From Acidobacteriota bacterium (lineage in GTDB: Bacteria; Acidobacteriota; Terriglobia; Terriglobales; Acidobacteriaceae), in the NCBI GenBank assembly GCA_021806005.1, contig JAJZDM010000015.1, positions 1 through 45,625 of the forward strand: a stretch of DNA of 45,625 bases, in the 5' to 3' direction. Below the pieces are notes generated by a model that saw only the letters and a list, made by a program, of their open reading frames with translations, was not told the DNA's origin and made no database searches. Below are positions 16,417-25,092 of this stretch, piece by piece. A program made the translations under genes and the position numbers. Position 1 is the first letter of the stretch. Each line of letters starts with the position of its first letter.

Positions 16417-18477
16417 ATGATCAAGGGATGGTTGACGGCCGCCGCCTGTCTTTGGGCGACGGCCGTAGCGGGCACGGTTCTGTGCCAGACGCTCAAAGAG
16501 GGTTCGGTTGCACCTTCGGACCGGAACACGACGAACTCCTGGTGCTCCTGCGGCGCCCATCCCCCGGGACCGGAGCCCGTATGGACCGCCAAACCGTATG
16601 CCAACGTACCGCAGGATCTGGAGCCCTATGCCAGGTTCGTCAAGCCATACAACTTCTATTACCTTCAACCGACGATCTGGAACGGGCCCGGACGAGATGT
16701 ACCCCCTCCCCGGAATCTGACCGAAGTACGTATCGGTTTCGTGGGCCCCATCTCTCCGCACGATCCTGACTACGTCATGGGCACGCACATGCTGCAAGGC
16801 GTGCAACTGGCGATAGATGAAGCGAACACCCGTGGCGGGTACGGAGGCAAACCGTTCCGCCTGATGCTGCACGACGACTACAACAACTGGCAGGCGGGTG
16901 CGGCCAGCGGCAACATCCGTCCCACCAACCCTGCCATCTGGGGGGCCGGCCTGGATCCAGCCGTCCAGTGCATCTACGACGACAAGGACTGGGCCATCTT
17001 CGGCTCCATCAGCTCTGAGACCACGCATGAGATGTTGCGTCTGGCGCTCAAAGCCGAGATCCCCATCGTCAATTCAGCCTCCACGGATCCCACCATCCCG
17101 GAAACCTCTGTCCCCTGGTACTTCACGGATCTGCAGGATGACCGCGTGCAGGGCTACACACTGGCGCGCCGCATCTATACCGAACTTGGCCTGAAAAACG
17201 TTGCGATCCTGCGCGTCAACAACCGCTATGGCCGCATGGGCATCGTCAAATTTCACTCCGCCTCGCTTCGCCTCGGCCATCCCGTCGTCCTCGAACAGAC
17301 GTTTGTGGCTGGGACCACCGATTTCTCGCGGGCGCTGAGAAACATCCAGGACTCGCGTGCCGACGCCGTCGTCTTGTGGGCCGACGAAGCTCCCGCAGCC
17401 ATGATTTTGAAGCAGATGCGCGCTATGGGAATGAAACAGCGCGTCTTTGGCTCCTATCGCACGCTTGGCTCCACGCTTCTGGCCCAGGCAGGCCCGGCGG
17501 CAGAGGGATTTGAAGCTGTGTTTCCATACGATCCCACCCGCACAGACCCGCGCTGGCTCGCCTTCAATCGTCGTTTCGATTCCCGCTTCCACGAGCCTCC
17601 CGATCAGCTTGCGTCCCTTGCCTACGATGCCATGAACATCCTGCTCGACGCCATCTGTAGAGCTGGCTTGAATCGGGTCCGCATTCAGGACGCCCTGGAC
17701 GATGTGCGGCAATATGACGGCGTGACCGGGCCCATGCTCTTCGATCCCAACCGGAAGAATGTCGCGCCGATGTATCTGGGCACAGTGCACCATGGGACGA
17801 TCACCTACCGGCTCGCTCCCATGTCGAAGCCGCAGGGCACAGCGCAGAAGTCAGCGCAGAAGTCAGCGCAGCCCACCACCGCAAACAACGGTGCCGGCCA
17901 ATCTCCCGCTGCGACTCCTGCGGCAGAACCCACTCCCTATGCACGCGTGGGTGAGGATGGCATCCGTTACTTTGGACCGGCACAGCCCAGCGTTCCGCGT
18001 GGCGCCTTGCGCGCCGTTCTCTTCGGCCCCCAGGCCGCCAAACTGGCGCAGTCGCCCGCCATCAGGGAGCAGTTGGCCGCAGCCGGGCAAAGGGGGCGCG
18101 CATGGCTGCTCCTGCCCGTGGACAGCGACCAGCAGTGGGGCATAGCCTCCACCCAACTGGTTCGTTTCTTGTGGAACGAACACGCTCTGGCCATCATTGC
18201 TCTGGGCAGCAAAGCCGGTCATCTGTCGGAACAACTGGCACTGAAGACCTTCGTCCCGGTTGTGGCTGTATCCAACGACCAGACGCTCACCTCGGCGGCG
18301 GTGCCCTGGATCTTTCGCCTGCCCACCGGAACCTCCGCCGTGGCGGCCCTGCGCCTGCTCACCGACGCCGAAGCACGCGGCGGACCGAACCCCGAACGGG
18401 TAAGGGACGTGCTGGCCTCGGGTGAACCAATCTCCGGATTCGCCTTTCTTCCCAGCGGAGATCCACGCGTGCAGTAG
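16417..18477 (+). CDS. Periplasmic binding protein (type I, Leu/Ile/Val-like) with an extra C-terminal half-domain
   Basis: A 686-residue exported protein with signal peptide MIKGWLTAAACLWATAVAGT. An unusual segment, about residues 25-100, contains the CSC pair in NSWCSCGAHPP. A full type I periplasmic binding domain (about 103-468) follows: IGFVGPISPHDPDYV, GVQLAIDEANTRGGYGG, FGSISSETTH, IPIVNSASTDPTIPE and NRYGRMGI. After an Ala/Gln/Pro-rich linker (about 469-510), residues about 520-660 resemble a single lobe of a second such domain (TFVPVVAVSNDQTL, AAVPWIFRLPTGTSA). No LivHMGF permease or ATPase gene is nearby, so it may sense or present a ligand rather than feed a transporter. It is the last gene of the operon and converges on hpnE. 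Confidence 0.84.
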   Translation: MIKGWLTAAACLWATAVAGTVLCQTLKEGSVAPSDRNTTNSWCSCGAHPPGPEPVWTAKPYANVPQDLEPYARFVKPYNFYYLQPTIWNGPGRDVPPPRNLTEVRIGFVGPISPHDPDYVMGTHMLQGVQLAIDEANTRGGYGGKPFRLMLHDDYNNWQAGAASGNIRPTNPAIWGAGLDPAVQCIYDDKDWAIFGSISSETTHEMLRLALKAEIPIVNSASTDPTIPETSVPWYFTDLQDDRVQGYTLARRIYTELGLKNVAILRVNNRYGRMGIVKFHSASLRLGHPVVLEQTFVAGTTDFSRALRNIQDSRADAVVLWADEAPAAMILKQMRAMGMKQRVFGSYRTLGSTLLAQAGPAAEGFEAVFPYDPTRTDPRWLAFNRRFDSRFHEPPDQLASLAYDAMNILLDAICRAGLNRVRIQDALDDVRQYDGVTGPMLFDPNRKNVAPMYLGTVHHGTITYRLAPMSKPQGTAQKSAQKSAQPTTANNGAGQSPAATPAAEPTPYARVGEDGIRYFGPAQPSVPRGALRAVLFGPQAAKLAQSPAIREQLAAAGQRGRAWLLLPVDSDQQWGIASTQLVRFLWNEHALAIIALGSKAGHLSEQLALKTFVPVVAVSNDQTLTSAAVPWIFRLPTGTSAVAALRLLTDAEARGGPNPERVRDVLASGEPISGFAFLPSGDPRVQ

Positions 18478-18537
18478 GTCTCGGATGCTTGCGGCCGATC
18501 CGCACGCCCCCTCCGGGTACGCAGCAGTAGCAAACAG

Positions 18538-20010
18538 CTACAACCACTTCATCCAGCCCGCAGGGGGCAGGCCTGGAGCCAGGAAGTTCGCGGCGTTCCC
18601 GGTGGCGCGGGCCACAGCCTCGGCGGCCAGGCGGCCGCTGCGCACGGCCCCTTCCATCGTCGCGGGCCAGCCGGACTGAGTCCAGTCCCCGGCGAGGTAA
18701 AGATTGCCTCCGGGAGCCTCCGCGGCGGGGCGGAAGCGGTCCAGCCCGGGGGTTACCGAGAAGGTGGCCCGAGCCTCCTTCAGCACCGCGGACTTAAGCA
18801 CTTTGGCCTGGCGAAACTCTGGAAAAAACCTCGCCAGCTCGTCCGTGGCGGAGTGAAGAATCTGCTCCGGCCTCTGCCCAAGCTCGGCGTGCGAGGCGCT
18901 GATGACCAACTCAAGGTAGTGGCTGCCGGTCGGAGTTTGCTCAGAGTCTCTGATCTCCACGCTGCGGCTCGCGGTCTCCAGACTGCGGATTCTTGTCTTG
19001 TTGAAGAGCCACTGGATGCGGGTGTCCAGTAGGGCTGCGTGATCCAGATCCGTGATCGCGCGGTCCAGCCAGAGGTGAACGGTGGTGATGGGCGCGTGGA
19101 TGAAGTGGGAGAGCAACGGCAGGATCCGCTGGCGCTGCGGAGACTCTTCAGGGAGCGTCGCCAGCAGGCGCGCCGTCTGCTCAAACGGCAGGGCAAGGAT
19201 CAGGCTGGGCGCCGTGTGTCTGGTCACCCCTCCGGAGCCGTCCGAGGCCACGGCCTGCCACAGGCCGTCGGGCAGCACCTCAATGCTCTCCACGCTGGAG
19301 CGATAGTGCAACACCGTTCCCTGCTGCACAGCCAGTCGAGCCACAAGACCATAAAACTCTGAGAGCGGCTGGGAGGGTATGCCGAAGCGGCCACCCGCCG
19401 CGGATCTCAGAAACGACTCATAAAAAACCTGCCCGGCGTAGCGGGTGGAGCAGCGCTCGAAGGTGTCATTCAGGGTGCCCACAATGATGGGCTCCCAGAA
19501 GTGACGTATCGCGCGTTCGGTCTGGCCTGTGCGCTTGAGCCAGGCTGAGAAGGGTTCGTCGTCACGGACGGGATAGCCGCGGAGAAAGCCAAGCAGACCG
19601 AGGGCGATGCGGGACTTGTCCACCAGGGAGAGCATGGGTGCACGCAGAAAACTGAGCGTGTTGTGAGCCGGAGCAGGAAGCGATCCTGCCGCAATCTCGC
19701 TGCGGCGAGGCGGGTTCTTCGCTCCGGACGGTTCAAGGAAAGTGATGCTGTCGTACCAGCGAATGTGCTCCGCTGCGCCGCACAGCCGACAGAGATCCAG
19801 CAGATTGGTACAGCAGCCCAGCAGAACATGCTGAGAGTCGACGACCTCGTTGAGCGCGGGGTGGGTGTAGGAGTAAGCTCGGCCTCCGGCGAAGGGTCTG
19901 CGCTCCAGCAGCGAGACCGTTGCTCCGGCTCCGGAGAGAGCCACCGCGGCAGCCAGGCCCGCTGCCCCGGCGCCGAGAATCAGAACATCGGGCGTGGTCG
20001 GTTGGCTCAT
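18538..20010 (-). CDS. hpnE: Hydroxysqualene dehydroxylase (squalene-associated FAD-dependent desaturase) HpnE
   Basis: Flavoenzyme that reduces hydroxysqualene to squalene, the last step of the three-enzyme bacterial squalene route. The FAD-binding motif VLILGAGAAGLAAAVALSGAG lies near the N-terminus, with an acidic end of the second strand at SLLERRPFAGGRAYSY. The C-terminal NLYLAGDWTQSGWPATMEGA is the typical second FAD-contact motif of phytoene desaturase-like proteins. At 490 residues it is of normal size. The ATG at 20010 overlaps the hpnD stop (ATGA). It is the last gene of the hopanoid operon, and no squalene-hopene cyclase follows within the window. Confidence 0.93.
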   Translation of the reverse strand: MSQPTTPDVLILGAGAAGLAAAVALSGAGATVSLLERRPFAGGRAYSYTHPALNEVVDSQHVLLGCCTNLLDLCRLCGAAEHIRWYDSITFLEPSGAKNPPRRSEIAAGSLPAPAHNTLSFLRAPMLSLVDKSRIALGLLGFLRGYPVRDDEPFSAWLKRTGQTERAIRHFWEPIIVGTLNDTFERCSTRYAGQVFYESFLRSAAGGRFGIPSQPLSEFYGLVARLAVQQGTVLHYRSSVESIEVLPDGLWQAVASDGSGGVTRHTAPSLILALPFEQTARLLATLPEESPQRQRILPLLSHFIHAPITTVHLWLDRAITDLDHAALLDTRIQWLFNKTRIRSLETASRSVEIRDSEQTPTGSHYLELVISASHAELGQRPEQILHSATDELARFFPEFRQAKVLKSAVLKEARATFSVTPGLDRFRPAAEAPGGNLYLAGDWTQSGWPATMEGAVRSGRLAAEAVARATGNAANFLAPGLPPAGWMKWL

Positions 20011-21044
20011 CCCTGGCGCCTTGCCTGCAGCGACCCGATCATCCCCCGGGCCAGGATGGCGAGCTTGCGTCCCGTGGAGACGGAGACCCGCTCCCGGAAG
20101 ACCGCCGATGGATCCTCGGCGATCCGGTCCAGCAGTTCGTGATAGATCTGGACCAGAACGCGCATGGCGGGACGAGCCTCCGGATCCAGCAGCGGAATCA
20201 GATCCTCAGCACTGCGGTAGTACTGTTGCGCTCTGTCGATCTCAAGCTGCAGCAGAGCCCCGGTCGCAGCATCGATCGGCGAACCCCAGCAGGCCGCGCA
20301 GATGGACTCCACACTGCTGCCCGTCCGCCGCAGGTCCTCCGCCGGCAGATAGATGCGCCCGCGCTCGGCGTCTTCACGCACATCGCGCAGAATATTGGTG
20401 AGCTGAAACGCGATGCCGGTGCGCTCCGCCAGCTCCTCGGCACGCGGATCGGTGTAGCCGAAGATGCGGATGCAGACCATGCCCACCACCGAGGCCACCA
20501 GATAGCAGTAACGGTAGAGATCGTCAAAGGTATCGTAGACGTCAAACAATCCGCCGCTGGCAGTCTGGCCAACCTTGGTCACGCTATGGCTCCCCGCCTC
20601 ACGGCCAGGGCCCTGCGAACGGACTGCCATGCGCGTTACGCCGGGCTGAACCGGCTGCAGGTCAAGTGTAGTTCCCTGTACCAGCTTTTCCAGCAGTTCG
20701 TCGGAGATGGAAAAGCGCCGCTGGGTATCGTTGAGCGCCAGGAAGATAGGATCGGTCACCGCGGCTGCGGCACGTGCCACTCGCCAATCGGCCGTCCAGG
20801 CAGCCATCGCCTCGCGGCGCTGCTCCAGGGAGAGGCTCTCATCATCGGCCAGGTCGTCCGCCCTGCGCATGAAGGCGTAAACAGCGCACATGGCATTGGA
20901 TTTGTCTCGCGGCAATACCCGAAAGGAGTAGTAAAAGTTCTTGGCCTCCCGCCTGGCAATCGCGCGGCAGTGCGCATAGGCCACCTCCAGCGCTGGAGAT
21001 TGCGGCTGGGGAGTGTGCGGCTGAGAAGTGGATGCAGCACTCAT
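20007..21044 (-). CDS. hpnD: Presqualene diphosphate synthase HpnD
   Basis: Condenses two farnesyl diphosphates to presqualene diphosphate. Squalene/phytoene synthase fold of 345 residues with both aspartate-rich motifs: RRADDLADDE near residue 89 and NILRDVREDAERGR near residue 215. Also seen are KNFYYSFRVLP near the N-terminus and YCYLVASVVGMVCIRIFGY in the middle. The ATG at 21044 overlaps the hpnC stop. Assignment to HpnD rather than phytoene synthase rests mainly on the neighbouring hpnC and hpnE. Confidence 0.93.
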   Translation of the reverse strand: MSAASTSQPHTPQPQSPALEVAYAHCRAIARREAKNFYYSFRVLPRDKSNAMCAVYAFMRRADDLADDESLSLEQRREAMAAWTADWRVARAAAAVTDPIFLALNDTQRRFSISDELLEKLVQGTTLDLQPVQPGVTRMAVRSQGPGREAGSHSVTKVGQTASGGLFDVYDTFDDLYRYCYLVASVVGMVCIRIFGYTDPRAEELAERTGIAFQLTNILRDVREDAERGRIYLPAEDLRRTGSSVESICAACWGSPIDAATGALLQLEIDRAQQYYRSAEDLIPLLDPEARPAMRVLVQIYHELLDRIAEDPSAVFRERVSVSTGRKLAILARGMIGSLQARRQG

Positions 21045-22057
21045 GCGGTGCGGTCCTTGCCGGCCGCGGAACCACTTGCGCCAGAGCCGTGGAGCGTCGC
21101 CATCAGCTTGCCGGTCAGTGCCCCGGCCAGCAGCCTCAGCTTCGCCGCTTTGGAAACCACCGGGCGCGACTGAAGCGTGTTGTACCCCTGCGCGGCAATG
21201 GCGTCCAGGATGGCGTTACCGCCCTTGACGAACAACCGCAGGCTGGAGGCCAGGTCCGCTGCCACCAGCGTGGTCAGCCGTCCTCCGCGGTCGAGCCGGG
21301 CGCGGGCGTCGGCCACGAGAAACTCCATCATTGCCCGGACGTTGGCGTCGAAGCGGCGCTCGATCAACTGTTCGTCGGATACATGGAAGCGCCGCATGGC
21401 GTCCTCGGGGATGTAGCGGCGGCCGCGGGCCCGGTCTTCCACAATGTCCTGATAGAAGTTGGCTAGTTGCAGACCCGTACAGATCTCATCGGAGAGCTGC
21501 AGGCGTTCCTCTGAGTGATAGCCGCAGAGCATCAGCACAAGGCGGCCCACGGGATTGGCGGAGTAGCGAGAGTAGGCCTCCAGGGTCTGCAGAGACTCAT
21601 GATGGGTATAAACCTGGTCCTGCTCAAAGGCGGAGATCAGGTCGTCAAACGGTTCGATGGGAAGATTGCACTGGGCGATGGTGGGCTGCAGAGCGACGTA
21701 GACAGGGTGCCTGGAGCGCTCCGGCTGCAAAAAGCACTGCTGCAGCATCGACCTCCAGGTGGAGAGCAGACGGGTGGCCGTGGCCCTGTCGGCCACCTCA
21801 TCCCCCAGGTCATCCGAGGTGCGGCAAAAGGCGTACACGCTATGAAAGTGGGGGCGCAGCGCGGAGGGAAGCACAAAGGCGGCGACGTGAAAGTTCTCGT
21901 AGTGCGTCGTGGCCAGGCGCTTGCACCAGGCCTGGGCCTCGGCCAGTGACGGACGAACCGCCGGAGTAAGATACACCGCAGGCGCACCCGGAAGCCGGTC
22001 GTCCCACTCCCGGGAAGAGTTGGCAGGGTTCGAAGCTGAACTGGAAAGCGACGTCAT
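21041..22057 (-). CDS. hpnC: Hydroxysqualene synthase HpnC
   Basis: Converts presqualene diphosphate to hydroxysqualene. A 338-residue squalene synthase-fold protein with THYENFHVAAFVLP near residue 50, the first Asp-rich motif in CRTSDDLGDE near residue 80, and LANFYQDIVEDRARGRRYIP as the second near residue 200. NFYQD with DIVEDR is typical of HpnC, whereas HpnD here has NILRD. The ATG at 22057 overlaps the stop of the upstream alcohol dehydrogenase gene, so all four genes of this unit appear translationally coupled. Confidence 0.93.
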   Translation of the reverse strand: MTSLSSSASNPANSSREWDDRLPGAPAVYLTPAVRPSLAEAQAWCKRLATTHYENFHVAAFVLPSALRPHFHSVYAFCRTSDDLGDEVADRATATRLLSTWRSMLQQCFLQPERSRHPVYVALQPTIAQCNLPIEPFDDLISAFEQDQVYTHHESLQTLEAYSRYSANPVGRLVLMLCGYHSEERLQLSDEICTGLQLANFYQDIVEDRARGRRYIPEDAMRRFHVSDEQLIERRFDANVRAMMEFLVADARARLDRGGRLTTLVAADLASSLRLFVKGGNAILDAIAAQGYNTLQSRPVVSKAAKLRLLAGALTGKLMATLHGSGASGSAAGKDRTA

Positions 22058-23274
22058 CGCTGCCGCCCTCCCACGCTCCCTCCAGCCATCCCTGCAGAAA
22101 CCTCGCCCTCAACACGGCCTCCGGTCTGCGCGCCAGCGGTCTGGCTGCCAGTCGCCTCCGCACCATCGGAGGAGCCCTCGGGAAAGATGATCGTCTTGAT
22201 CTCTGCCACAACGCCCTCCGTCGGGCGAGTCAGCATCGCCCGGAAGACTCGGGGCAGATCTTCAATCGTGGCGGCTCCGGTATGGAAGTCCTTGGCCCGG
22301 AAGCGCCCCGAGACAATGAGATCGAAGGCCCGGCGCGCACTGGCTGGAGTGTGGTGGAAGCTGGCCTTGAGGGTCAGGTCAGAGTAGTGGATCAGATTGG
22401 TGTCCAAAGCGACGGTCGTGCCGCTGGGAGGTCCGCCGAAGAGATTGACCATACCGCCCTTGCGCGCCATCTGCACCGCCCACTGCCAGGCCTCGGGTGT
22501 GGCCACAGCCTCCAGCACGATGTCCGCGCCACGCCCCTCCGGAGTGAGCGCACGAGCAGCGGCAATTGGGTCCGGGACCTCCGAGATGCGTACCACCTGC
22601 TCCGCGCCGAAGTGCTGCGCGGTGGCAACCTGGTCTCTGCGCTTCACCACGGCGATAACCCGCAGACCCGCCAGCGATGCTGCGTGGATGAACAGCAGGC
22701 CAATCGGTCCGGCGCCCAGCACGATAGCCGTCTTGCCGGCAGAACTTCCCGCATCGGGTGCGAAGGAGACGCCCGACTCCTCCAGTCCGCGGATGACACA
22801 GGCCAGCGGCTCCGTCAGAGCGGCGTCCTCAAAGCGGACACCCTCCGGAATGCGGAGGGTATTCTTCTCGACGATCCTGGCCGGAATGCGGATGAACTCC
22901 GCGTAGGCCCCGTTGTTGAACAGCAGATCGTCGCACAGGTTCTGTTGCTGATTGCGACAGAAAAAACACTGGTCGCAGGGTGCCGAGTTGAGCGGAAGGA
23001 CGCGGTCGCCCACCGCGAAGGCCGTGACGCCCTGGCCCCGCTCCACGACGGTACCGGCCAGCTCATGGCCGAACAGGCGGTCCAGCGTCAGCATCTTGGC
23101 GTGATACCCGCGGCGGTAGACCTTCAGATCCGTGCCGCAGGTCAAGGCGGCGCCAACCCTCAGCACCAGCTCCCCAGGGCCGGCCGCGGGGATTGGAACG
23201 TCCTCTATCCGCAGGTCTTCCTTGCCACGCAGAACGGCGGCTCTCATGGTGCGGCGAAGGCTTCCGTCCTGCAA
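22054..23274 (-). CDS. Zinc-dependent medium-chain alcohol dehydrogenase, first gene of the hpnCDE operon
   Basis: MDR-family NAD(P)-dependent dehydrogenase. The catalytic zinc region is TCGTDLK and FGHELAG. The structural zinc cysteines lie in APCDQCFFCRNQQQNLC, and the cofactor motif is VLGAGPIGLLF. Family similarity begins at MRAAVLRGKEDL (ATG at 23247). However, AGGAGG lies 5 bases before an in-frame TTG at 23274, a far better ribosome site than those at the ATGs at 23301 or 23247, so I place the start there. The stop overlaps hpnC. The substrate is unknown. A role in hopanoid tailoring or in supplying an isoprenoid aldehyde/alcohol is conceivable but rests only on position. Confidence 0.88.
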   Translation of the reverse strand: MQDGSLRRTMRAAVLRGKEDLRIEDVPIPAAGPGELVLRVGAALTCGTDLKVYRRGYHAKMLTLDRLFGHELAGTVVERGQGVTAFAVGDRVLPLNSAPCDQCFFCRNQQQNLCDDLLFNNGAYAEFIRIPARIVEKNTLRIPEGVRFEDAALTEPLACVIRGLEESGVSFAPDAGSSAGKTAIVLGAGPIGLLFIHAASLAGLRVIAVVKRRDQVATAQHFGAEQVVRISEVPDPIAAARALTPEGRGADIVLEAVATPEAWQWAVQMARKGGMVNLFGGPPSGTTVALDTNLIHYSDLTLKASFHHTPASARRAFDLIVSGRFRAKDFHTGAATIEDLPRVFRAMLTRPTEGVVAEIKTIIFPEGSSDGAEATGSQTAGAQTGGRVEGEVSAGMAGGSVGGRQR

Positions 23275-23447
23275 TCTTCCCTCCTGGGCAACTCGTACCA
23301 TCTCTCTATCTTCTCATCCCGTGCCTCCCGCAGGAGTCGTCAGAGCAGGTTTTGCCACCAGCACAATTGCCCGTTGGAACGGCTCCGAAACCTGCGAACC
23401 GAGGTATGGATCTGGCGCATCTGATACCCTGAGCGAAGCGCGAACCC

Positions 23448-24227
23448 ATGAGACTCCTCTCGCCAGAGGCCTACGCTAAATCCATCGTCGCTTCCGTGCA
23501 GGAGTACTCCCTGCTGTGCGCGCGCGCCGTCGCCAACCTCTTCACCAGGCCGCGGTACATGGCCGACATCTATGCCCAGATGGACCTGATCGGTGTCGGC
23601 TCACTGCCCATCGTGGTACTGACCGGCTTTTTTACCGGATGCGTGCTCGCGCTGCAGTCCGCTGTCTCCCTCAAAGAGTTTGGCGCGGTCAACATGACCG
23701 GCGAGTTGGTAACGCTGGCCATGATCAAGGAGCTGGGCCCTGTATTGACCGGGCTGATGATCTCCGGGCGCAACACCTCGGGCATGGCCAGCGAACTCGG
23801 TTCGATGAACGTCACAGAGCAACTCGACGCCATGCGCGCACTGGGAACCGATCCGATACGCAAACTCGTGACGCCCCGGCTGGTGGCGGCCGTGTTTATG
23901 GTGTTCTTTCTCACCATCATCTCGGACGCCTGTGGCATCGGAGGGGGAGCCTTTGTCGCCGTGGCCATGCTGAAGCTCAACGCCGGGCAGTTCTTCCACA
24001 CCGGGTATATGTCGTTGGAGCATGGCGACATCGTTGAGGGCCTGGTGAAGCCTCTCTTCTCCGGATTCATCATCGCAACCATCGGGTGCTTTTACGGACT
24101 CAGAACGAAAGGTGGAACCCGTGGTGTGGGCCAGTCGACGACCCAGGCCGTGGTCTCCTCCTCGGTTCTGATCATTCTGGTCGACTTCATGGTCACTCAA
24201 CTCATGATTGGCATCTTCGGAAGGTAG
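23448..24227 (+). CDS. mlaE: MlaE-family ABC transporter permease
   Basis: Inner-membrane permease of the lipid-transport (MCE) ABC family, which moves phospholipids between the inner and outer membranes. At 259 residues with about five to six hydrophobic segments it is of normal size. Typical stretches are VLTGFFTGCVLALQ, ELGPVLTGLMISGRNTSGMASELGSMNVTEQLDAM and ALGTDPIRKLVTPR. The MlaE 'EQxDAxxxxGxDP' region is therefore intact. mlaF follows after 3 bases. An mlaD/MCE substrate-binding gene is not present on either side. The ribosome site is weak (GAGCGAAG). Confidence 0.92.
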   Translation: MRLLSPEAYAKSIVASVQEYSLLCARAVANLFTRPRYMADIYAQMDLIGVGSLPIVVLTGFFTGCVLALQSAVSLKEFGAVNMTGELVTLAMIKELGPVLTGLMISGRNTSGMASELGSMNVTEQLDAMRALGTDPIRKLVTPRLVAAVFMVFFLTIISDACGIGGGAFVAVAMLKLNAGQFFHTGYMSLEHGDIVEGLVKPLFSGFIIATIGCFYGLRTKGGTRGVGQSTTQAVVSSSVLIILVDFMVTQLMIGIFGR

Positions 24228-24230
24228 CCA

Positions 24231-25067
24231 ATGACGGCAACGGCTGAGAACCCATGGATGGCGGAGCTTCTCTCCAGGGGCGGCCCCATGGTCGAATTCG
24301 AAGACGTCTCCATCGGCTTTGAAGGAAACCCGGTACTGAAAAAGGTAAGCTTTCGGGTCGAGCCGGGCGAAACTCGGATCCTGCTGGGGCCCGCAGGCGG
24401 CGGCAAGAGCGTTCTCATGAAGCTGGTCAACGGGCTGCTGGTGCCTGACAGCGGCCGAATCCGCGTCTTCGGCCGCTTGCTGAGCGAGATGACCGAACGG
24501 GAGATCTTCCAGATGCGCGCTCACATTGGAATGGTCTTCCAGGAGAGCGCCCTCTTCGATTCCCTCAAGGTGGAGGACAACGTCGCCTACCGGCTGGAAG
24601 AAGAGAACGTCGATCCAAAGGAGATCCGTGAGCGTGTGCTCGAGGTGCTACGCTTCGTGGACCTCGAAGAGGCCCTCGAAAAGTTCCCCGCCGAGCTGAG
24701 TGGCGGCATGCGGCGACGCGTCTCCATCGCGCGCGCAATCATTGGGCGGCCGGAGTTGCTCCTCTATGATTCGCCCACCGCCGGCCTGGACCCGATTACC
24801 TCTTCCACCATCATCGAACTGTTGGTCAAGCAGAGAGACGTCTCCCATGCAACCTGTCTGCTGATTACCCACCGCCTGCAGGATGCTTTCACCCTGGCCA
24901 CCAATCGCTACAACCTTCGTGAGAATCACATGGAGCCCATGCTGAATCACCGCATCGACCCCAGCACCCGGTTCCTGGTGCTCAACGAGGGGCGAGTGAT
25001 CTTTGACGGCACGACGCTGGAACTAACCCACACCAGTGACCCATGGTTGCGGGAGTATATCGAATAG
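24231..25067 (+). CDS. mlaF: MlaF-family ABC transporter ATP-binding protein
   Basis: ATPase partner of the MlaE permease, 278 residues. Walker A is GPAGGGKSV near residue 62. The Q-loop region is IGMVFQESALFDSL, the signature is ELSGGMRRRVSIARAI and Walker B is LLLYDSPTAGLDP; the switch His lies in LLITHR. GPAGGGKS is slightly unusual, since MlaF proteins often have GPSGxGKS. The gene follows mlaE by 3 bases. Transcription then runs towards a convergent minus-strand gene, with repeat copy A in between. Confidence 0.92.
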   Translation: MTATAENPWMAELLSRGGPMVEFEDVSIGFEGNPVLKKVSFRVEPGETRILLGPAGGGKSVLMKLVNGLLVPDSGRIRVFGRLLSEMTEREIFQMRAHIGMVFQESALFDSLKVEDNVAYRLEEENVDPKEIRERVLEVLRFVDLEEALEKFPAELSGGMRRRVSIARAIIGRPELLLYDSPTAGLDPITSSTIIELLVKQRDVSHATCLLITHRLQDAFTLATNRYNLRENHMEPMLNHRIDPSTRFLVLNEGRVIFDGTTLELTHTSDPWLREYIE

Positions 25068-25092
25068 GCAGTCCGTGGCCCGGCGCAGCTAT

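Noticed and set aside
17845-17872. Short direct repeat (AGCGCAGAAGTC twice) in the binding-protein gene
   Set aside because: It lies in the coding linker and reads as repeated Ser-Ala-Gln-Lys; a normal low-complexity linker, not a CRISPR or mobile element.
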